NCBI RefSeq assembly: GCF_900604535.1
Contig: NZ_UWOT01000004.1
Location: 186,001-250,000 of the forward strand
DNA from: Romboutsia_E sp900604535
GTDB taxonomy: Bacteria; Bacillota; Clostridia; Peptostreptococcales; Peptostreptococcaceae
Reading direction: 5' to 3'
Length of the DNA stretch: 64,000 nt
In this document: positions 26,850 through 35,871 of the stretch, in pieces
How the letters are laid out: every line of letters begins with the position of its first letter
Position numbering within the stretch: the stretch's first letter is position 1
Position numbers and translations under genes: made by a program
Notes under the pieces: model-generated
Seen by the model: the letters and a program-made list of their open reading frames with translations, nothing else
Databases searched by the model: none
Told to the model about the DNA's origin: nothing

Positions 26850-27206
26850 TTAAGCTAATTTTGATTTAGCAACTTCTACTAATTGAGCGAATCCTTGAGG
26901 ATCTTGTATAGCCATTTCAGATAACATCTTTCTGTTAACTTCAACACCTGCTAATTTTAATCCGTTCATGAATCTTGAGTAAGATAATCCGTGCATTCTA
27001 GTTGCAGCGTTTATTCTTTGTATCCAAAGTTTTCTGAAGTCTCTCTTCTTTAACTTTCTACCTATATATGCGTTCTTTAATGCTTTCATTACGAAAGTAT
27101 TTGCTGGTCTATATAATTTGCTTCTAGATCCTATAAATCCTTTTGCAAGTTTTAATACTTTTTTATGCTTTTTACGAGCGTTCATAGCTTTTTTAACTCT
27201 TGCCAT
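26850..27206 (-). CDS. rplT: Large ribosomal subunit protein bL20
   Basis: 118 residues, full length, highly basic. Starts MARVKKAMNARKKHKKVLKL and contains RKLWIQRINAATRMHGLSYS near residues 60-79. bL20 is a primary 23S rRNA-binding protein needed for early 50S assembly, and in Firmicutes it binds the infC leader to repress this operon. Preceded by AAAGGAGGUCACG. Last gene of infC-rpmI-rplT. Confidence 0.99.
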   Translation of the reverse strand: MARVKKAMNARKKHKKVLKLAKGFIGSRSKLYRPANTFVMKALKNAYIGRKLKKRDFRKLWIQRINAATRMHGLSYSRFMNGLKLAGVEVNRKMLSEMAIQDPQGFAQLVEVAKSKLA

Positions 27207-27266
27207 CGTCGTGACCTCCTTTAATAATCTTTACGTTAATCTATTTTTTGTCTTTTGTTTTAAATC

Positions 27267-27461
27267 TTAGTATGGTAATAATTGTGCTATTCTTCTAGCA
27301 TCACCTTCACTAACTATTGCAGACTTTCTTAAGTTCATTTTAGTCTTAGCATTTTTCTTAGTTAGTATATGTCTTTTGAAAGCTTTAGCTCTCTTTAACT
27401 TTCCAGTTCCAGTCTTCTTGAATCTTTTAGCAGCACCTCTATGAGTTTTCATTTTTGGCAT
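27267..27461 (-). CDS. rpmI: Large ribosomal subunit protein bL35
   Basis: 64 residues, basic, starting MPKMKTHRGAAKRFKKTGTG, which is the family signature, and including KRHILTKKNAKTKMNLR. Located between infC (27 bp upstream) and rplT (60 bp downstream), the conserved order in bacteria. Ribosome binding site GAGGAGGAAUU. Confidence 0.99.
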   Translation of the reverse strand: MPKMKTHRGAAKRFKKTGTGKLKRAKAFKRHILTKKNAKTKMNLRKSAIVSEGDARRIAQLLPY

Positions 27462-27488
27462 GATAAATTCCTCCTCTCAGTTAATTAT

Positions 27489-27998
27489 CTATTTTTTTGG
27501 ATCTATAATTACAACCATATTATTCCCCTCGAATGCTGGGGCTTTTGTTGGTTCTCCAAACTCTTTTACTATATCTATAAATTTAAGCATTACTTCTTTA
27601 CCAATATCTTTATGTCCTAATTCTCTACCTCTGAATCTAAGTTCAACTTTAACTTTATCTCCTTTTTTAAGGAATTTTATAGCATTGTTAGCCTTAGTTT
27701 GTAAGTCATTAGATTCAATACCTGGTCTAAGTCTTATTTCTTTAACTGTTATTGTTTTTTGGTTTTTTCTTGCTTCTTTTTCTTTTCTCGCTTGTTCGTA
27801 TTTATATTTTCCATAATCCATTATTTTGCAAACTGGTGGATTAGCATTTGGTGAAATCTTAACTAAATCTAAATTTTTATTATTTGCTAATATTTGAGCT
27901 TCTTTAGATGACATTATTCCAAGTTGCTCTCCAGTTTCTGAGATAACTCTTATTTCCTTATCTCTTATTTGATCATTCATTGACAATTCTTTGCTAAT
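27489..27998 (-). CDS. infC: Translation initiation factor IF-3, AUU start codon
   Basis: 169 residues when started at the ATT codon at 27996-27998 (reads ISKELSMNDQIRDKEIRVIS). GGAGGTG lies 7 nt upstream of this ATT, and no ATG is as well placed; the next ATG is six codons downstream with no suitable Shine-Dalgarno sequence. infC of E. coli and B. subtilis also starts at AUU, and the B. subtilis N-terminus similarly begins with ISK. The IF3 N-domain (to about 80), the lysine-rich linker (QARKEKEARKNQKTITVKEI) and the C-domain are all present. IF3 binds the 30S subunit and rejects non-canonical starts, so the AUU allows autoregulation. First gene of the L20-controlled operon. Confidence 0.95.
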   Translation of the reverse strand: MSKELSMNDQIRDKEIRVISETGEQLGIMSSKEAQILANNKNLDLVKISPNANPPVCKIMDYGKYKYEQARKEKEARKNQKTITVKEIRLRPGIESNDLQTKANNAIKFLKKGDKVKVELRFRGRELGHKDIGKEVMLKFIDIVKEFGEPTKAPAFEGNNMVVIIDPKK

Positions 27999-28031
27999 GG
28001 TAGGACACCTCCAAAATTTTATATATATATT

Positions 28032-28180
28032 AAAAAAAGCGAATGATATTTAAATCATCCGCTAATATAAGTCATAATAATCATAACCTCTTTATAAATA
28101 AAGGTTAAACTTATATTGACCTTACGAACTTGCGTTGCAAGGTGAGAAGCGGACTTCTTCTTTGTTTTTTCTTAACTACT
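28032..28180 (-). promoter_or_regulatory. L20-type leader with attenuator in front of infC
   Basis: A ~150-nt untranslated leader contains a run CTTCTCACCTTGCAACGCAA (28129-28160 region) and ends in a clear Rho-independent terminator: AGCGGATGAT / ATCATTCGCT followed by seven U (28032-28063). In Firmicutes this position carries the Rfam L20 leader, in which bL20 protein stabilises the terminator form. The assignment rests on position, the terminator and the conserved segment; I did not fold the RNA. Confidence 0.78.
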
Positions 28181-28186
28181 TCATAT

Positions 28187-28215
28187 AATATACTACATAT
28201 TTTTTATTGTGTCAA
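28187..28215 (-). promoter_or_regulatory. Strong sigma-A promoter of infC-rpmI-rplT
   Basis: Consensus TTGACA (28210-28215), 17-nt spacer and TATATT (28187-28192) on the minus strand, placing transcription start about 28180, just at the 5' end of the leader. Confidence 0.85.
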
Positions 28216-28439
28216 GAATATATTAACTTTTATTTTTAATTTTATTTAATGATTATTATAACTTACTATTTATATTATATTATTATTTTGCTTAATTGAG
28301 TAATTATTATACAATTTGTGGCTATACTTAAAAATATCACATAAATAATTTATTTATGGAAAAATTTAAATAATAAATATTAGTAACTATGGAAAATATA
28401 AAATAAATTAATAATTTTTATTATCTGAGGTGTATGTCT
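28216..28439. other. Non-coding spacer between divergent infC and FtsH-like genes
   Basis: Very A/T-rich; it must hold the promoter of the FtsH-like gene but no convincing -35/-10 pair stands out. No RNA gene was seen. The region from infC to the FtsH-like start exceeds 400 bp, of which the left part is the L20 leader. Confidence 0.5.
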
Positions 28440-29843
28440 ATGAAAATGTTAAATAATTTCTTTAAAAAATTTAATAATCCTGTTCCTGTATTTGCACAAA
28501 CAAAAATAGAAAAGGATACGCAAAACGAAGATACAAATAGTACAAAACCTAAAACCACTTTTTTAGACGTAGCTGGACTTGACGAAGTAAAAGAAGAGTT
28601 GTTTGAAATAGTGGATTTTATGAAGTTCCCAGATAAGTACAAAAAAATGGGTGCTAAAATACCTAAGGGTGTTTTATTTTACGGACCACCTGGTACCGGA
28701 AAAACACTTCTTGCATCAGCAGTAGCTGGAGAAACTAATTCATCATTTTTTAACGTAACAGGTTCTGAGTTTGTTGAAAAATATGTAGGTGTTGGTGCAA
28801 AACGTGTCAGAACTTTATTTGAAAAAGCTAGAAAAGAAGCACCAAGTATTATTTTCATTGATGAAATAGACGCCATAGGAGCAAAAAGACACTTAGAGAG
28901 TAATAATGAAAAAGATCAAACATTAAATCAACTTTTAGTAGAAATGGATGGTTTTAATAAAGATTCTAATGTAATAGTTGTTGGAGCTACAAATAGACTT
29001 GACTTATTAGATGAAGCCTTACTTAGACCAGGAAGATTCGATAGACATATTCATATAGGATCACCTAACTTCCACACTAGATTTGAAATTTTAAAAGTTC
29101 ATACTAATAATAAACCTTTAGATGCATCTGTTGATTTAGAGCTTCTAGCAAAAAAAACTCATGGTTTCAATGGTGCTCATTTATCTAATATTGCAAATGA
29201 GGCCGCTATATTTGCTGTAAGAGACAATAGCCCTATTATAACTGCTCTTCATTTTGATAAAGCTTTAGAAAGAGTTATTGCAGGATTAGAATCTAAAAAT
29301 TCTACTTTAATAGCAAAAGAAAAAGAAATAGTTTCTTATCATGAAGCTGGTCATGCTATAGTCAGCAATATTTTAGGAATTTGTCCTATTCAAAAAATTT
29401 CAATAGTTCCAAGAGGAGAAGCACTTGGATATGTTCTCCAACTACCTGATGAGGATAGATATATTTATACTAAAGAAGAATTAATGAGTAAAATAAAAAT
29501 TCTATTAGCAGGAAAAGCATCAGAAGAAATAATATTTAATCATCAATCCACAGGTGCTAAGGATGATTTGAAAAAAGTAACAGATATAGCAAACCAAATG
29601 GTATGTGAATATGGAATGAGTAAATTAGGATTTATGACTATTGATGGAAATATCAAAACAATTTTATCCGAACAAGTTCAAAAAGAAGCAAATAGTATAG
29701 TCCAGGATTGTTATAAGGAAACTCTAGATCTATTAAACAATAATATAAATGACTTACATATAGTTTCTAAGTATCTTCATGACAAGGAGACTATGACTCA
29801 TGAAGAATTACAATCTTTAATAAAAAAAGAAATCGTAAATTAA
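28440..29843 (+). CDS. FtsH-like AAA+ zinc metalloprotease without membrane segments
   Basis: 467 residues from the ATG at 28440; two extra codons upstream are possible, but GAGGTG is then too close. The AAA+ domain has Walker A GPPGTGKT (82-89), Walker B IIFIDEID (137-144), pore motif FVEKYVGVGA and the second region of homology ATNRLD...LRPGRFDR (183-202). The protease part has HEAGH (301-305) and the third zinc-ligand region STGAKDDLKK. Canonical FtsH has ~600-650 residues with two N-terminal membrane helices and an external domain; here only ~40 hydrophilic residues precede the AAA domain, so it is probably cytosolic. Possibly a second FtsH specialised for soluble substrates; the substrate is unknown. 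Confidence 0.9.
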   Translation: MKMLNNFFKKFNNPVPVFAQTKIEKDTQNEDTNSTKPKTTFLDVAGLDEVKEELFEIVDFMKFPDKYKKMGAKIPKGVLFYGPPGTGKTLLASAVAGETNSSFFNVTGSEFVEKYVGVGAKRVRTLFEKARKEAPSIIFIDEIDAIGAKRHLESNNEKDQTLNQLLVEMDGFNKDSNVIVVGATNRLDLLDEALLRPGRFDRHIHIGSPNFHTRFEILKVHTNNKPLDASVDLELLAKKTHGFNGAHLSNIANEAAIFAVRDNSPIITALHFDKALERVIAGLESKNSTLIAKEKEIVSYHEAGHAIVSNILGICPIQKISIVPRGEALGYVLQLPDEDRYIYTKEELMSKIKILLAGKASEEIIFNHQSTGAKDDLKKVTDIANQMVCEYGMSKLGFMTIDGNIKTILSEQVQKEANSIVQDCYKETLDLLNNNINDLHIVSKYLHDKETMTHEELQSLIKKEIVN

Positions 29844-29855
29844 TATTAATTAAAA

Positions 29856-29894
29856 AATCCACCGATATAGTGTTACATATCAGTGGATTTTTAT
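29856..29894. terminator. Bidirectional terminator between FtsH-like gene and thrS
   Basis: Stem AATCCACCGATAT / ATATCAGTGGATT with an 8-nt loop, flanked by A-run and T-run, in the 66 bp between convergent stops. Confidence 0.85.
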
Positions 29895-29909
29895 TTTTAT
29901 TTTATTAAA

Positions 29910-31829
29910 TTAAAACTGTTCTACATTTACTCTATTTACTACTTCTTCAGTTATAGTGTTAACGAATTCATCTACAGATACAGCTCCTATTTCGCCTTTA
30001 TCTCTTGATCTTACAGATATAGTCTTATCCGCTTCTTCTTTTTCTCCTACTATTATCATGTATGGTATTTTTTGAAGTTGTGCTTCTCTTATTTTAAATC
30101 CTGTTTTTTCAGCTCTATCATCTATTTCAACTCTTATACCTTTTGCAAATAAAGTATCTTTAACTTCATTAGCATAATCATTATATTTATCTGATATAGG
30201 AAGTATTCTAACTTGAGTTGGCGCTAACCATACTGGGAACTTACCAGCATAGTGTTCTATTAATATACCTATAAATCTTTCTATACTTCCAAAAGCAACT
30301 CTGTGTATCATTACTGGTCTATGCTTTTCACCATCTTGACCAACATAAGTTATGTCAAATCTTTGAGGTAACTGCATATCTAATTGTATTGTTCCACATT
30401 GCCATGTTCTACCTAAACAATCCCTTAAATGGAAGTCTATTTTAGGTCCATAGAATGCTCCATCACCTTCATTTAATATATAAGATAAGTTAAGATCTTC
30501 TAAAGCTTCTCTTAATCCATTTTCAGCTATCTCCCAGTCTGCATCACTTCCTATTGAGTTTTCTGGTCTAGTAGATAACTCTAAGTGATATTCAAATCCA
30601 AAAGTCTTATAAACTCTATCTATTAAATCTACAACACCTTTTATTTGATCTTTTATTTGTTCTGGCAACATGAATATATGAGCATCATCTTGAGTAAATG
30701 CTCTAACTCTCATAAGTCCATGTAATGCACCAGATAATTCATGTCTATGAACTCTACCAAGTTCCGCAACTTTCATTGGGAATTCTTTATATGAATGTGG
30801 TTTAAAGTTATAGTATATTAGTGAACCTGGACAGTTCATTGGTTTTATAGCAAATTGTTGGTCATCTATATCTACAGTATACATATTTTCTTTATAGTTG
30901 AACCAGTGTCCAGAAGTCTCCCATAGCTTTTGATTTAATATTATTGGAGTTTCTATTTCTTGGTATCCATCTGCTCTGTGTATTTCTCTCCAGAATTTTA
31001 ATAATTCATTTTTAAGTTCCATACCTTTTGGTAAAAATAATGGGAAACCTGGACCTTCTTCTGGTATAAAGAATAAATCTAATTCTTTACCTAATTTTCT
31101 GTGGTCTCTCTTTTTAGCTTCCTCTAACATGTGTAGGTATTCTTCTAAATCTTTATTTTTTTCAAAAGATATACCATAAATTCTTTGAAGCATTTTATTC
31201 TTTTCATCTCCACGCCAGTATGCACCTGCAACACTTAATAACTTAACAGCTTTAACTTTCTTAGTTGAAGGTAAATGTGGTCCTCTACATAAATCAGTAA
31301 AATCACCTTGCTTATAGAATGATATTACTTCCCCTTCAGGTAATTCTGATATAAGTTCTTCTTTATATATTTCTGAATTTTCTTTAGCCCAAGCTAAAGC
31401 TTCTTCTCTTGGTAATTCATATCTTTCTATAGCTACATCTTCTTTAGCTATTTTTTTCATTTCTTTCTCTAGTTTTTCTAAATCTTCATTAATTAATCTG
31501 TGTTCTAAGTCTATATCATAATAGAATCCATTTTCAACAGTTGGTCCTATTGCAAACTTAGCTTCTGGGTATAATCTCTTTATAGCTTGTGCTAACATAT
31601 GAGCTGATGTATGTCTAAATACATCTTTACCTTCTTCATCTTCAAATTTAAATAAGTTTAATTCACAGTCTTCCTTTACTATGTAGTCAAGTCCTACAAC
31701 TCTACCATTTACAGAAGCTGCAACTATTGCTCTAGCTAATCCTTCACTGATAGATTTAGCTATTTCCATAACTGAAAGTTCATTTTCAAATTCCCTTACA
31801 GATCCATCTTTTAATGTAATCTTTATCAT
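29910..31829 (-). CDS. thrS: Threonyl-tRNA synthetase
   Basis: 639 residues, full length. Domains in order: TGS (1-61), the SAD editing domain with HTSAH (H73, H77) and C181/H185 in CRGPH, the class II catalytic core with zinc cysteine C333 in MNCPGSL and motif 2 around RVHRHELSGALHGL, and a C-terminal anticodon domain (LAPTQVRILPISDKYNDYAN). It charges tRNA-Thr and edits Ser-tRNA-Thr. Single-gene transcription unit controlled by a T-box leader. Preceded by AGGAGGC. Cytoplasmic. Confidence 0.98.
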   Translation of the reverse strand: MIKITLKDGSVREFENELSVMEIAKSISEGLARAIVAASVNGRVVGLDYIVKEDCELNLFKFEDEEGKDVFRHTSAHMLAQAIKRLYPEAKFAIGPTVENGFYYDIDLEHRLINEDLEKLEKEMKKIAKEDVAIERYELPREEALAWAKENSEIYKEELISELPEGEVISFYKQGDFTDLCRGPHLPSTKKVKAVKLLSVAGAYWRGDEKNKMLQRIYGISFEKNKDLEEYLHMLEEAKKRDHRKLGKELDLFFIPEEGPGFPLFLPKGMELKNELLKFWREIHRADGYQEIETPIILNQKLWETSGHWFNYKENMYTVDIDDQQFAIKPMNCPGSLIYYNFKPHSYKEFPMKVAELGRVHRHELSGALHGLMRVRAFTQDDAHIFMLPEQIKDQIKGVVDLIDRVYKTFGFEYHLELSTRPENSIGSDADWEIAENGLREALEDLNLSYILNEGDGAFYGPKIDFHLRDCLGRTWQCGTIQLDMQLPQRFDITYVGQDGEKHRPVMIHRVAFGSIERFIGILIEHYAGKFPVWLAPTQVRILPISDKYNDYANEVKDTLFAKGIRVEIDDRAEKTGFKIREAQLQKIPYMIIVGEKEEADKTISVRSRDKGEIGAVSVDEFVNTITEEVVNRVNVEQF

Positions 31830-31860
31830 ACCTAGTGCCTCCTATTTATTTTATATATTA

Positions 31861-32110
31861 AAAAAACTCGTCGCCAATAAAAATATTGGGACGAGTATTA
31901 ATTCGTGGTTCCACCCAAGTTGATTTATAACAATAATATAAATCCTCTTGTTGACTATAAGGTTGTCAACCGAACACTTTCACATAAATTTATGCTAATA
32001 AGTTCTGCTCAAAGGTAGTTTTCAAATAGCTATATTTAGATGGGCTTACAGCCGATGACCCTTCCTCTCTGTAAATTAGTTCTACTTTACTCGTCCTTAT
32101 CTTAGCAATA
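31861..32110 (-). promoter_or_regulatory. T-box leader of thrS (tRNA-Thr sensing)
   Basis: The T-box core TGGGTGGAACCACG is at 31904-31917. The terminator (ACTCGTCCCAATA / TATTGGCGACGAGT, then U-run) is at about 31861-31896. Stem I features are AAGGACGAGTAAAGTAG at the 5' end and GAGGAAGGGTCATCGGCTG. The likely specifier is ACC (Thr) at 32014-32016 in AACTACCTTTGAGC. Confidence 0.95.
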
Positions 32111-32129
32111 ATCTTGAGTTATTATCACT

Positions 32130-32158
32130 ATTATATCAGATAGTAAAATTTGTATCAA
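32130..32158 (-). promoter_or_regulatory. Promoter of thrS
   Basis: TTGATA (32153-32158), 17-nt spacer, TATAAT (32130-32135) on the minus strand, about 20 nt upstream of the T-box 5' end. Confidence 0.8.
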
Positions 32159-32168
32159 CCTTAATATT

Positions 32169-32771
32169 TTATATGAATATTACGATAATGCCTTGTATTA
32201 TCCCTATTAAAAATCCTAATATTAATCCTAATACTTCTATATGTTTTAATTCTTTTTTAGCAACTCTTATAATTAAATCTTCAAGCTCGTATAGATCTAA
32301 TTCATTTATCTTAGTTTCTACCATTTCTTGTATATTTATACGTTCTTTCGCTTTATTTATCATTTCTTCACTTAACTCATTTATAGCAACTCTTACTTCT
32401 GAGTCAACTGCATCCATAATATATCCTTCTATCATTCCTCTTATTGGAAATGGTACAAAAGACATTTTTTCTTGTGCTATATTATTTATTTTTTCTTTTA
32501 TGTATTCTATAATTTTTTCTTTATCATTTTCGGTCATTATACTCTCTAGTATCTCATCCATAGATAAAAACTCATCTTGAATTATTTCACCTATATTTTT
32601 AGATATTTCATTCCTTCTTTTCGGTATAAGACCTATTATTTCAAAGTTTAATATCGGTATTTTTATAGGTTGTATTGGCCTAAATATTAATTTTATAGCT
32701 AAAACATTAGTTATGTATCCAATAACTCCACCAATACTTGCTAATAGCATCACTTTTAATATATTGCTCAT
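32169..32771 (-). CDS. DUF445 family membrane protein
   Basis: 200 residues from the ATG at 32771, chosen because AAGGAGAUUUUU precedes it; an in-frame ATG 15 codons upstream has no ribosome binding site. A hydrophobic N-terminal segment (VMLLASIGGVIGYITNVLAI) carrying the GYxTNxLAIKxxFRP motif of DUF445 is followed by a ~140-residue charged helical part and a C-terminal membrane helix (VLGLILGFLIGIIQGIIVIF). Both ends are membrane-embedded. Function of DUF445 is unknown; relatives are found in many spore formers. It lies between ytxC-like and thrS, in the same direction. Confidence 0.85.
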   Translation of the reverse strand: MSNILKVMLLASIGGVIGYITNVLAIKLIFRPIQPIKIPILNFEIIGLIPKRRNEISKNIGEIIQDEFLSMDEILESIMTENDKEKIIEYIKEKINNIAQEKMSFVPFPIRGMIEGYIMDAVDSEVRVAINELSEEMINKAKERINIQEMVETKINELDLYELEDLIIRVAKKELKHIEVLGLILGFLIGIIQGIIVIFI

Positions 32772-32871
32772 AAAAATCTCCTTATAATGTTGTATATTTA
32801 TTTTAGATATATACAATTATAAAGCTTATGATAAATTAAAAAAAGAATTTTTTTACTATCAATATATATAA

Positions 32872-33675
32872 CTATTTATATTTTGATATAACGCTAACTC
32901 TTTCTTCAAAGATAGATTTTATAGTTTCAATTACCAATTTAGACGAGTTATCATTTAAATAATCTAGTATCTTTATTTTTCTAGGACAAAGCGCTAGTAA
33001 TGTGCTTATTAAAAAATCTTCATAATTTAACTCTTCTTTTATAACCATATTTATAATGTCTTCATTATCAAGATTATCTATTTTTTTACCTTGACTATCA
33101 TACAATTTAAATGTTTTATCCTCTAATATATTCACTACAAGTAAATCTATTTTAGTATCTTGCATATCTACAAAATACTTTAGCACATTTATAAACTCAC
33201 TTTGGTCTTTTTCCTCTTGATATTCCTCTATTGCAATTTCTATTATAGAAGATAAATACACAATAACTTCTTTTAACCTAAATTTTAAAAAACCTTCTAT
33301 ATTTATGTAATTTTCATATTTTAAATAATTAGATACTTTCGTTAGAATACTATCTTTAATTAAATTTTCCATTCGATTAAAGACTTCTAATGAATATTGA
33401 TATATAATATCAAGCTCATTTAAATAACTATCCTTGTATCTTTTATCTATATATTCTTTTAAGTATTTATCTTTTACTATACATATTATTAAATCGGTAA
33501 TTTCCTGTCCTATCTCCTCTAAGTCAATATCATTTTTCATATCAAGATTGATTACTAATTCTACCATACCTCCATTTAAACTCACATTTTTATCTACTTC
33601 CTTAGATTCCAAAATTTCTTGGGCCTTAATCCTAGGATGAGGTGAGAAACTTATATGAATTTCTTTATTGGTCAA
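32872..33675 (-). CDS. ytxC: YtxC-like putative sporulation protein
   Basis: 267 residues from a TTG start with AAAGGGGCGA upstream. The central and C-terminal region has the pattern of YtxC proteins: EGFLKFRLKEVIVYLSSIIE (about 124-143), EFINVLKYFVDMQDTKIDLL (about 160-179), then a beta-rich stretch and a C-terminal LLALCPRKIKILD segment. YtxC is annotated as sporulation-related in Bacillus and Clostridium but its molecular role is unclear. No signal peptide. Located upstream of DUF445 with about 100 bp between them. Confidence 0.75.
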   Translation of the reverse strand: MTNKEIHISFSPHPRIKAQEILESKEVDKNVSLNGGMVELVINLDMKNDIDLEEIGQEITDLIICIVKDKYLKEYIDKRYKDSYLNELDIIYQYSLEVFNRMENLIKDSILTKVSNYLKYENYINIEGFLKFRLKEVIVYLSSIIEIAIEEYQEEKDQSEFINVLKYFVDMQDTKIDLLVVNILEDKTFKLYDSQGKKIDNLDNEDIINMVIKEELNYEDFLISTLLALCPRKIKILDYLNDNSSKLVIETIKSIFEERVSVISKYK

Positions 33676-33796
33676 ATGTATCGCCCCTTTCTAACTATAT
33701 AAAAGAGGATTAGCTAATAATAAAATCTTATCTTATAGTTTATTATTTCAATAAATAGTATTTTTAAACTATATTTATTCTCTTTTATTTATAATA

Positions 33797-33842
33797 AAAA
33801 AACTCGCTATATGTACTATATTGTACAAATAACGAGTTTTAT
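33797..33842 (-). terminator. Terminator of the nucleoside ABC transporter operon
   Basis: Minus-strand stem AAACTCGTTATTTGTAC / GTACATATAGCGAGTTT (two internal mismatches) followed by a long U-run, beginning 6 nt after the last permease gene. Confidence 0.85.
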
Positions 33843-33847
33843 ATTAA

Positions 33848-34783
33848 TTATCTTTCACCTTTTTTGTATGGGTTTCCAAGCGCTGATGGAGCCTTAGAAC
33901 TCTTAACAAATAATACTAGTACTATTAAAGTTACTATATAAGGTATCATTGATAATAAGTTTTCATTTATAACAAATGGTAATTCTGGATTTCCAAAGAA
34001 AACAGTTAAAGCAGTTGAGAAACCAAATAATAAACAAGCTACCATCGCCCATTGTGGTCTCCATTTACTAAATATAACTGCTGCCATAGCAATATATCCT
34101 TGACCAGATATTAATGTTGGTCTGAATGATGAAACAACAGCTAAACTCATGGATGCTCCACCAAATCCAGCTAGTATACCAGATATTATAACTGCAGCAT
34201 ATCTAACACGAGTAACATTTATACCTAAAGTATCTGCTGCACCTGGGTGTTCCCCAACCGCTGTCACTCTAAGACCGAACTTAGTTTTATATAGTACATA
34301 CCATACTACAAAAACTAATATAAATGCTAAATAAACTGTAGCATATGAGTTAAATATAGTATCTAAGATACTTCCTGATTCAAATAATCCATTTAATGGT
34401 CTTGGTATCTTATTTTCCATTGGTATTGTTGGAGTCATTGTTGCTCCATCAAACATTATTTTTGATACAAATAATGCTACCCCTGGTGCAAGTAAGTTTA
34501 TAGCAACACCTGATATTGTATGGTCTGCATTAAAACTAACTGTTGCTATAGCATGGATTAGAGCAAATAATCCACCTGCAAGTCCACCAATTATAAACGC
34601 TAACCATGGATTTCCTAAAAGGTATCCTGATGCTGCACCCGCAAATGCACCCATAACCATCATACCTTCTAGACCTATATTTACTATACCTGATTTTTCA
34701 GAAAATACTCCACCTAATGCTGTAAATATAAGGGGTGTAGAGTACATTAAAGTTGTACTGATTATTAAAGCTAATTGTTGCAT
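33848..34783 (-). CDS. Nucleoside (BMP-type) ABC transporter permease, NupQ-like
   Basis: 311 residues with about nine hydrophobic segments and the BPD_transp_2 pattern (GGVFSEKSGIVNIGLEGMMV near 24-43; a later GLRVTAVGEHPGAADTLGIN around 171-190 is the EAA-like cytoplasmic loop). It pairs with the permease encoded just upstream; start and stop overlap as TAATG, indicating translational coupling. In Gram-positive bacteria NupOPQ plus a BMP lipoprotein imports nucleosides; the substrate here is inferred from family. Confidence 0.88.
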   Translation of the reverse strand: MQQLALIISTTLMYSTPLIFTALGGVFSEKSGIVNIGLEGMMVMGAFAGAASGYLLGNPWLAFIIGGLAGGLFALIHAIATVSFNADHTISGVAINLLAPGVALFVSKIMFDGATMTPTIPMENKIPRPLNGLFESGSILDTIFNSYATVYLAFILVFVVWYVLYKTKFGLRVTAVGEHPGAADTLGINVTRVRYAAVIISGILAGFGGASMSLAVVSSFRPTLISGQGYIAMAAVIFSKWRPQWAMVACLLFGFSTALTVFFGNPELPFVINENLLSMIPYIVTLIVLVLFVKSSKAPSALGNPYKKGER

Positions 34784-35871
34784 TATGCATTACCCCCTTT
34801 ACTTCTTTTTTCTTTCATTTTATCATATAACATTTTTAATACACTACTTAATGCTATAAAGTAAACTATTGATCCAATAACTATACTTACAACTTCTGAA
34901 GGAGCTCCAACGGCTTGCATTTTAGTTCCTCCATACTTAAATGCTCCGAATAATAATCCAGAGAATATAACTCCTATTGGATTACTATTAGCGATTAATG
35001 CTACTGCTATACCATCAAATCCATAACCTTCTTGTGCTGCTAATACTGATATGTTATGAGATACACCCATTACTTGTATTGCACCAGCAAGACCTGCTAT
35101 TAAACCTGCTATGGCCATAGATTGTAGTATAGATCTATTTACGTTTATTCCACCGTATTCTGCACCAAACATGTTATGTCCAACACCTCTTAATTCAAAT
35201 CCTAAAGTTGTTTTGAATAATATGAATGATACTATTAATATAACTACTATAGATATAACTATTCCCCAGTTTACTGAAGTAGCTGGACCTACTAAACCTT
35301 TTAACCAGTCTATACCTATGCTTGCACTATCATGTATACTAATTGAAGTTTCACTATTATTTTGAGCTAAGAAGCTAGTTCTTATTAAGTAGTTACTTAA
35401 ATAGAATGCTATCCAGTTTAACATTATTGTAGCTATAACTTCATTTATTCCAAATTTAGATTTTAACCATCCTGCAATTCCACCCCAAACTGCACCAGCT
35501 ATTGCTGCTATTAAAAGAGTTAATGGGATGTGTATTATTGCTGGTAATTCAATACCCGCACCTACTATAGTTGCAAATAATGCACCTATTATAAACTGAC
35601 CTTCTGCTCCTATATTGAATAATCCTGTCTTGTATGCAAATGCAATAGAAAGACCTGTTAATATAAGCGGAGTCGATCTTATTATAGTCCAAGCTATGAA
35701 TTTAGGCTTACCAATTACACCTGTTATCATAGCTGAATATGCATCAATTGGGTTGAATCCAGCTATTAATAATGCTATTGCTCCAACTATTAAACCTAAT
35801 ACTATTGATATTAGTGAGAATAGAATAGCATTATTGGCAGCAGATTTTTTCTTAATCTTATTATTGCTCAT
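34783..35871 (-). CDS. Nucleoside (BMP-type) ABC transporter permease, NupP-like
   Basis: 362 residues from the ATG at 35871, which has GGAGG 8 nt upstream inside the end of the ATPase gene; an ATG three codons earlier is less well placed. It is hydrophobic with about nine or ten membrane segments, the pattern TGLFNIGAEGQFIIGALFAT near 85-104, and the cytoplasmic coupling loop ELRGVGHNMFGAEYGGINVN around 230-249. It forms the heterodimeric channel with the next permease. It overlaps the ATPase gene by 11 bp and the downstream permease by 1 bp, so translation of all three is coupled. Confidence 0.88.
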   Translation of the reverse strand: MSNNKIKKKSAANNAILFSLISIVLGLIVGAIALLIAGFNPIDAYSAMITGVIGKPKFIAWTIIRSTPLILTGLSIAFAYKTGLFNIGAEGQFIIGALFATIVGAGIELPAIIHIPLTLLIAAIAGAVWGGIAGWLKSKFGINEVIATIMLNWIAFYLSNYLIRTSFLAQNNSETSISIHDSASIGIDWLKGLVGPATSVNWGIVISIVVILIVSFILFKTTLGFELRGVGHNMFGAEYGGINVNRSILQSMAIAGLIAGLAGAIQVMGVSHNISVLAAQEGYGFDGIAVALIANSNPIGVIFSGLLFGAFKYGGTKMQAVGAPSEVVSIVIGSIVYFIALSSVLKMLYDKMKEKRSKGGNA

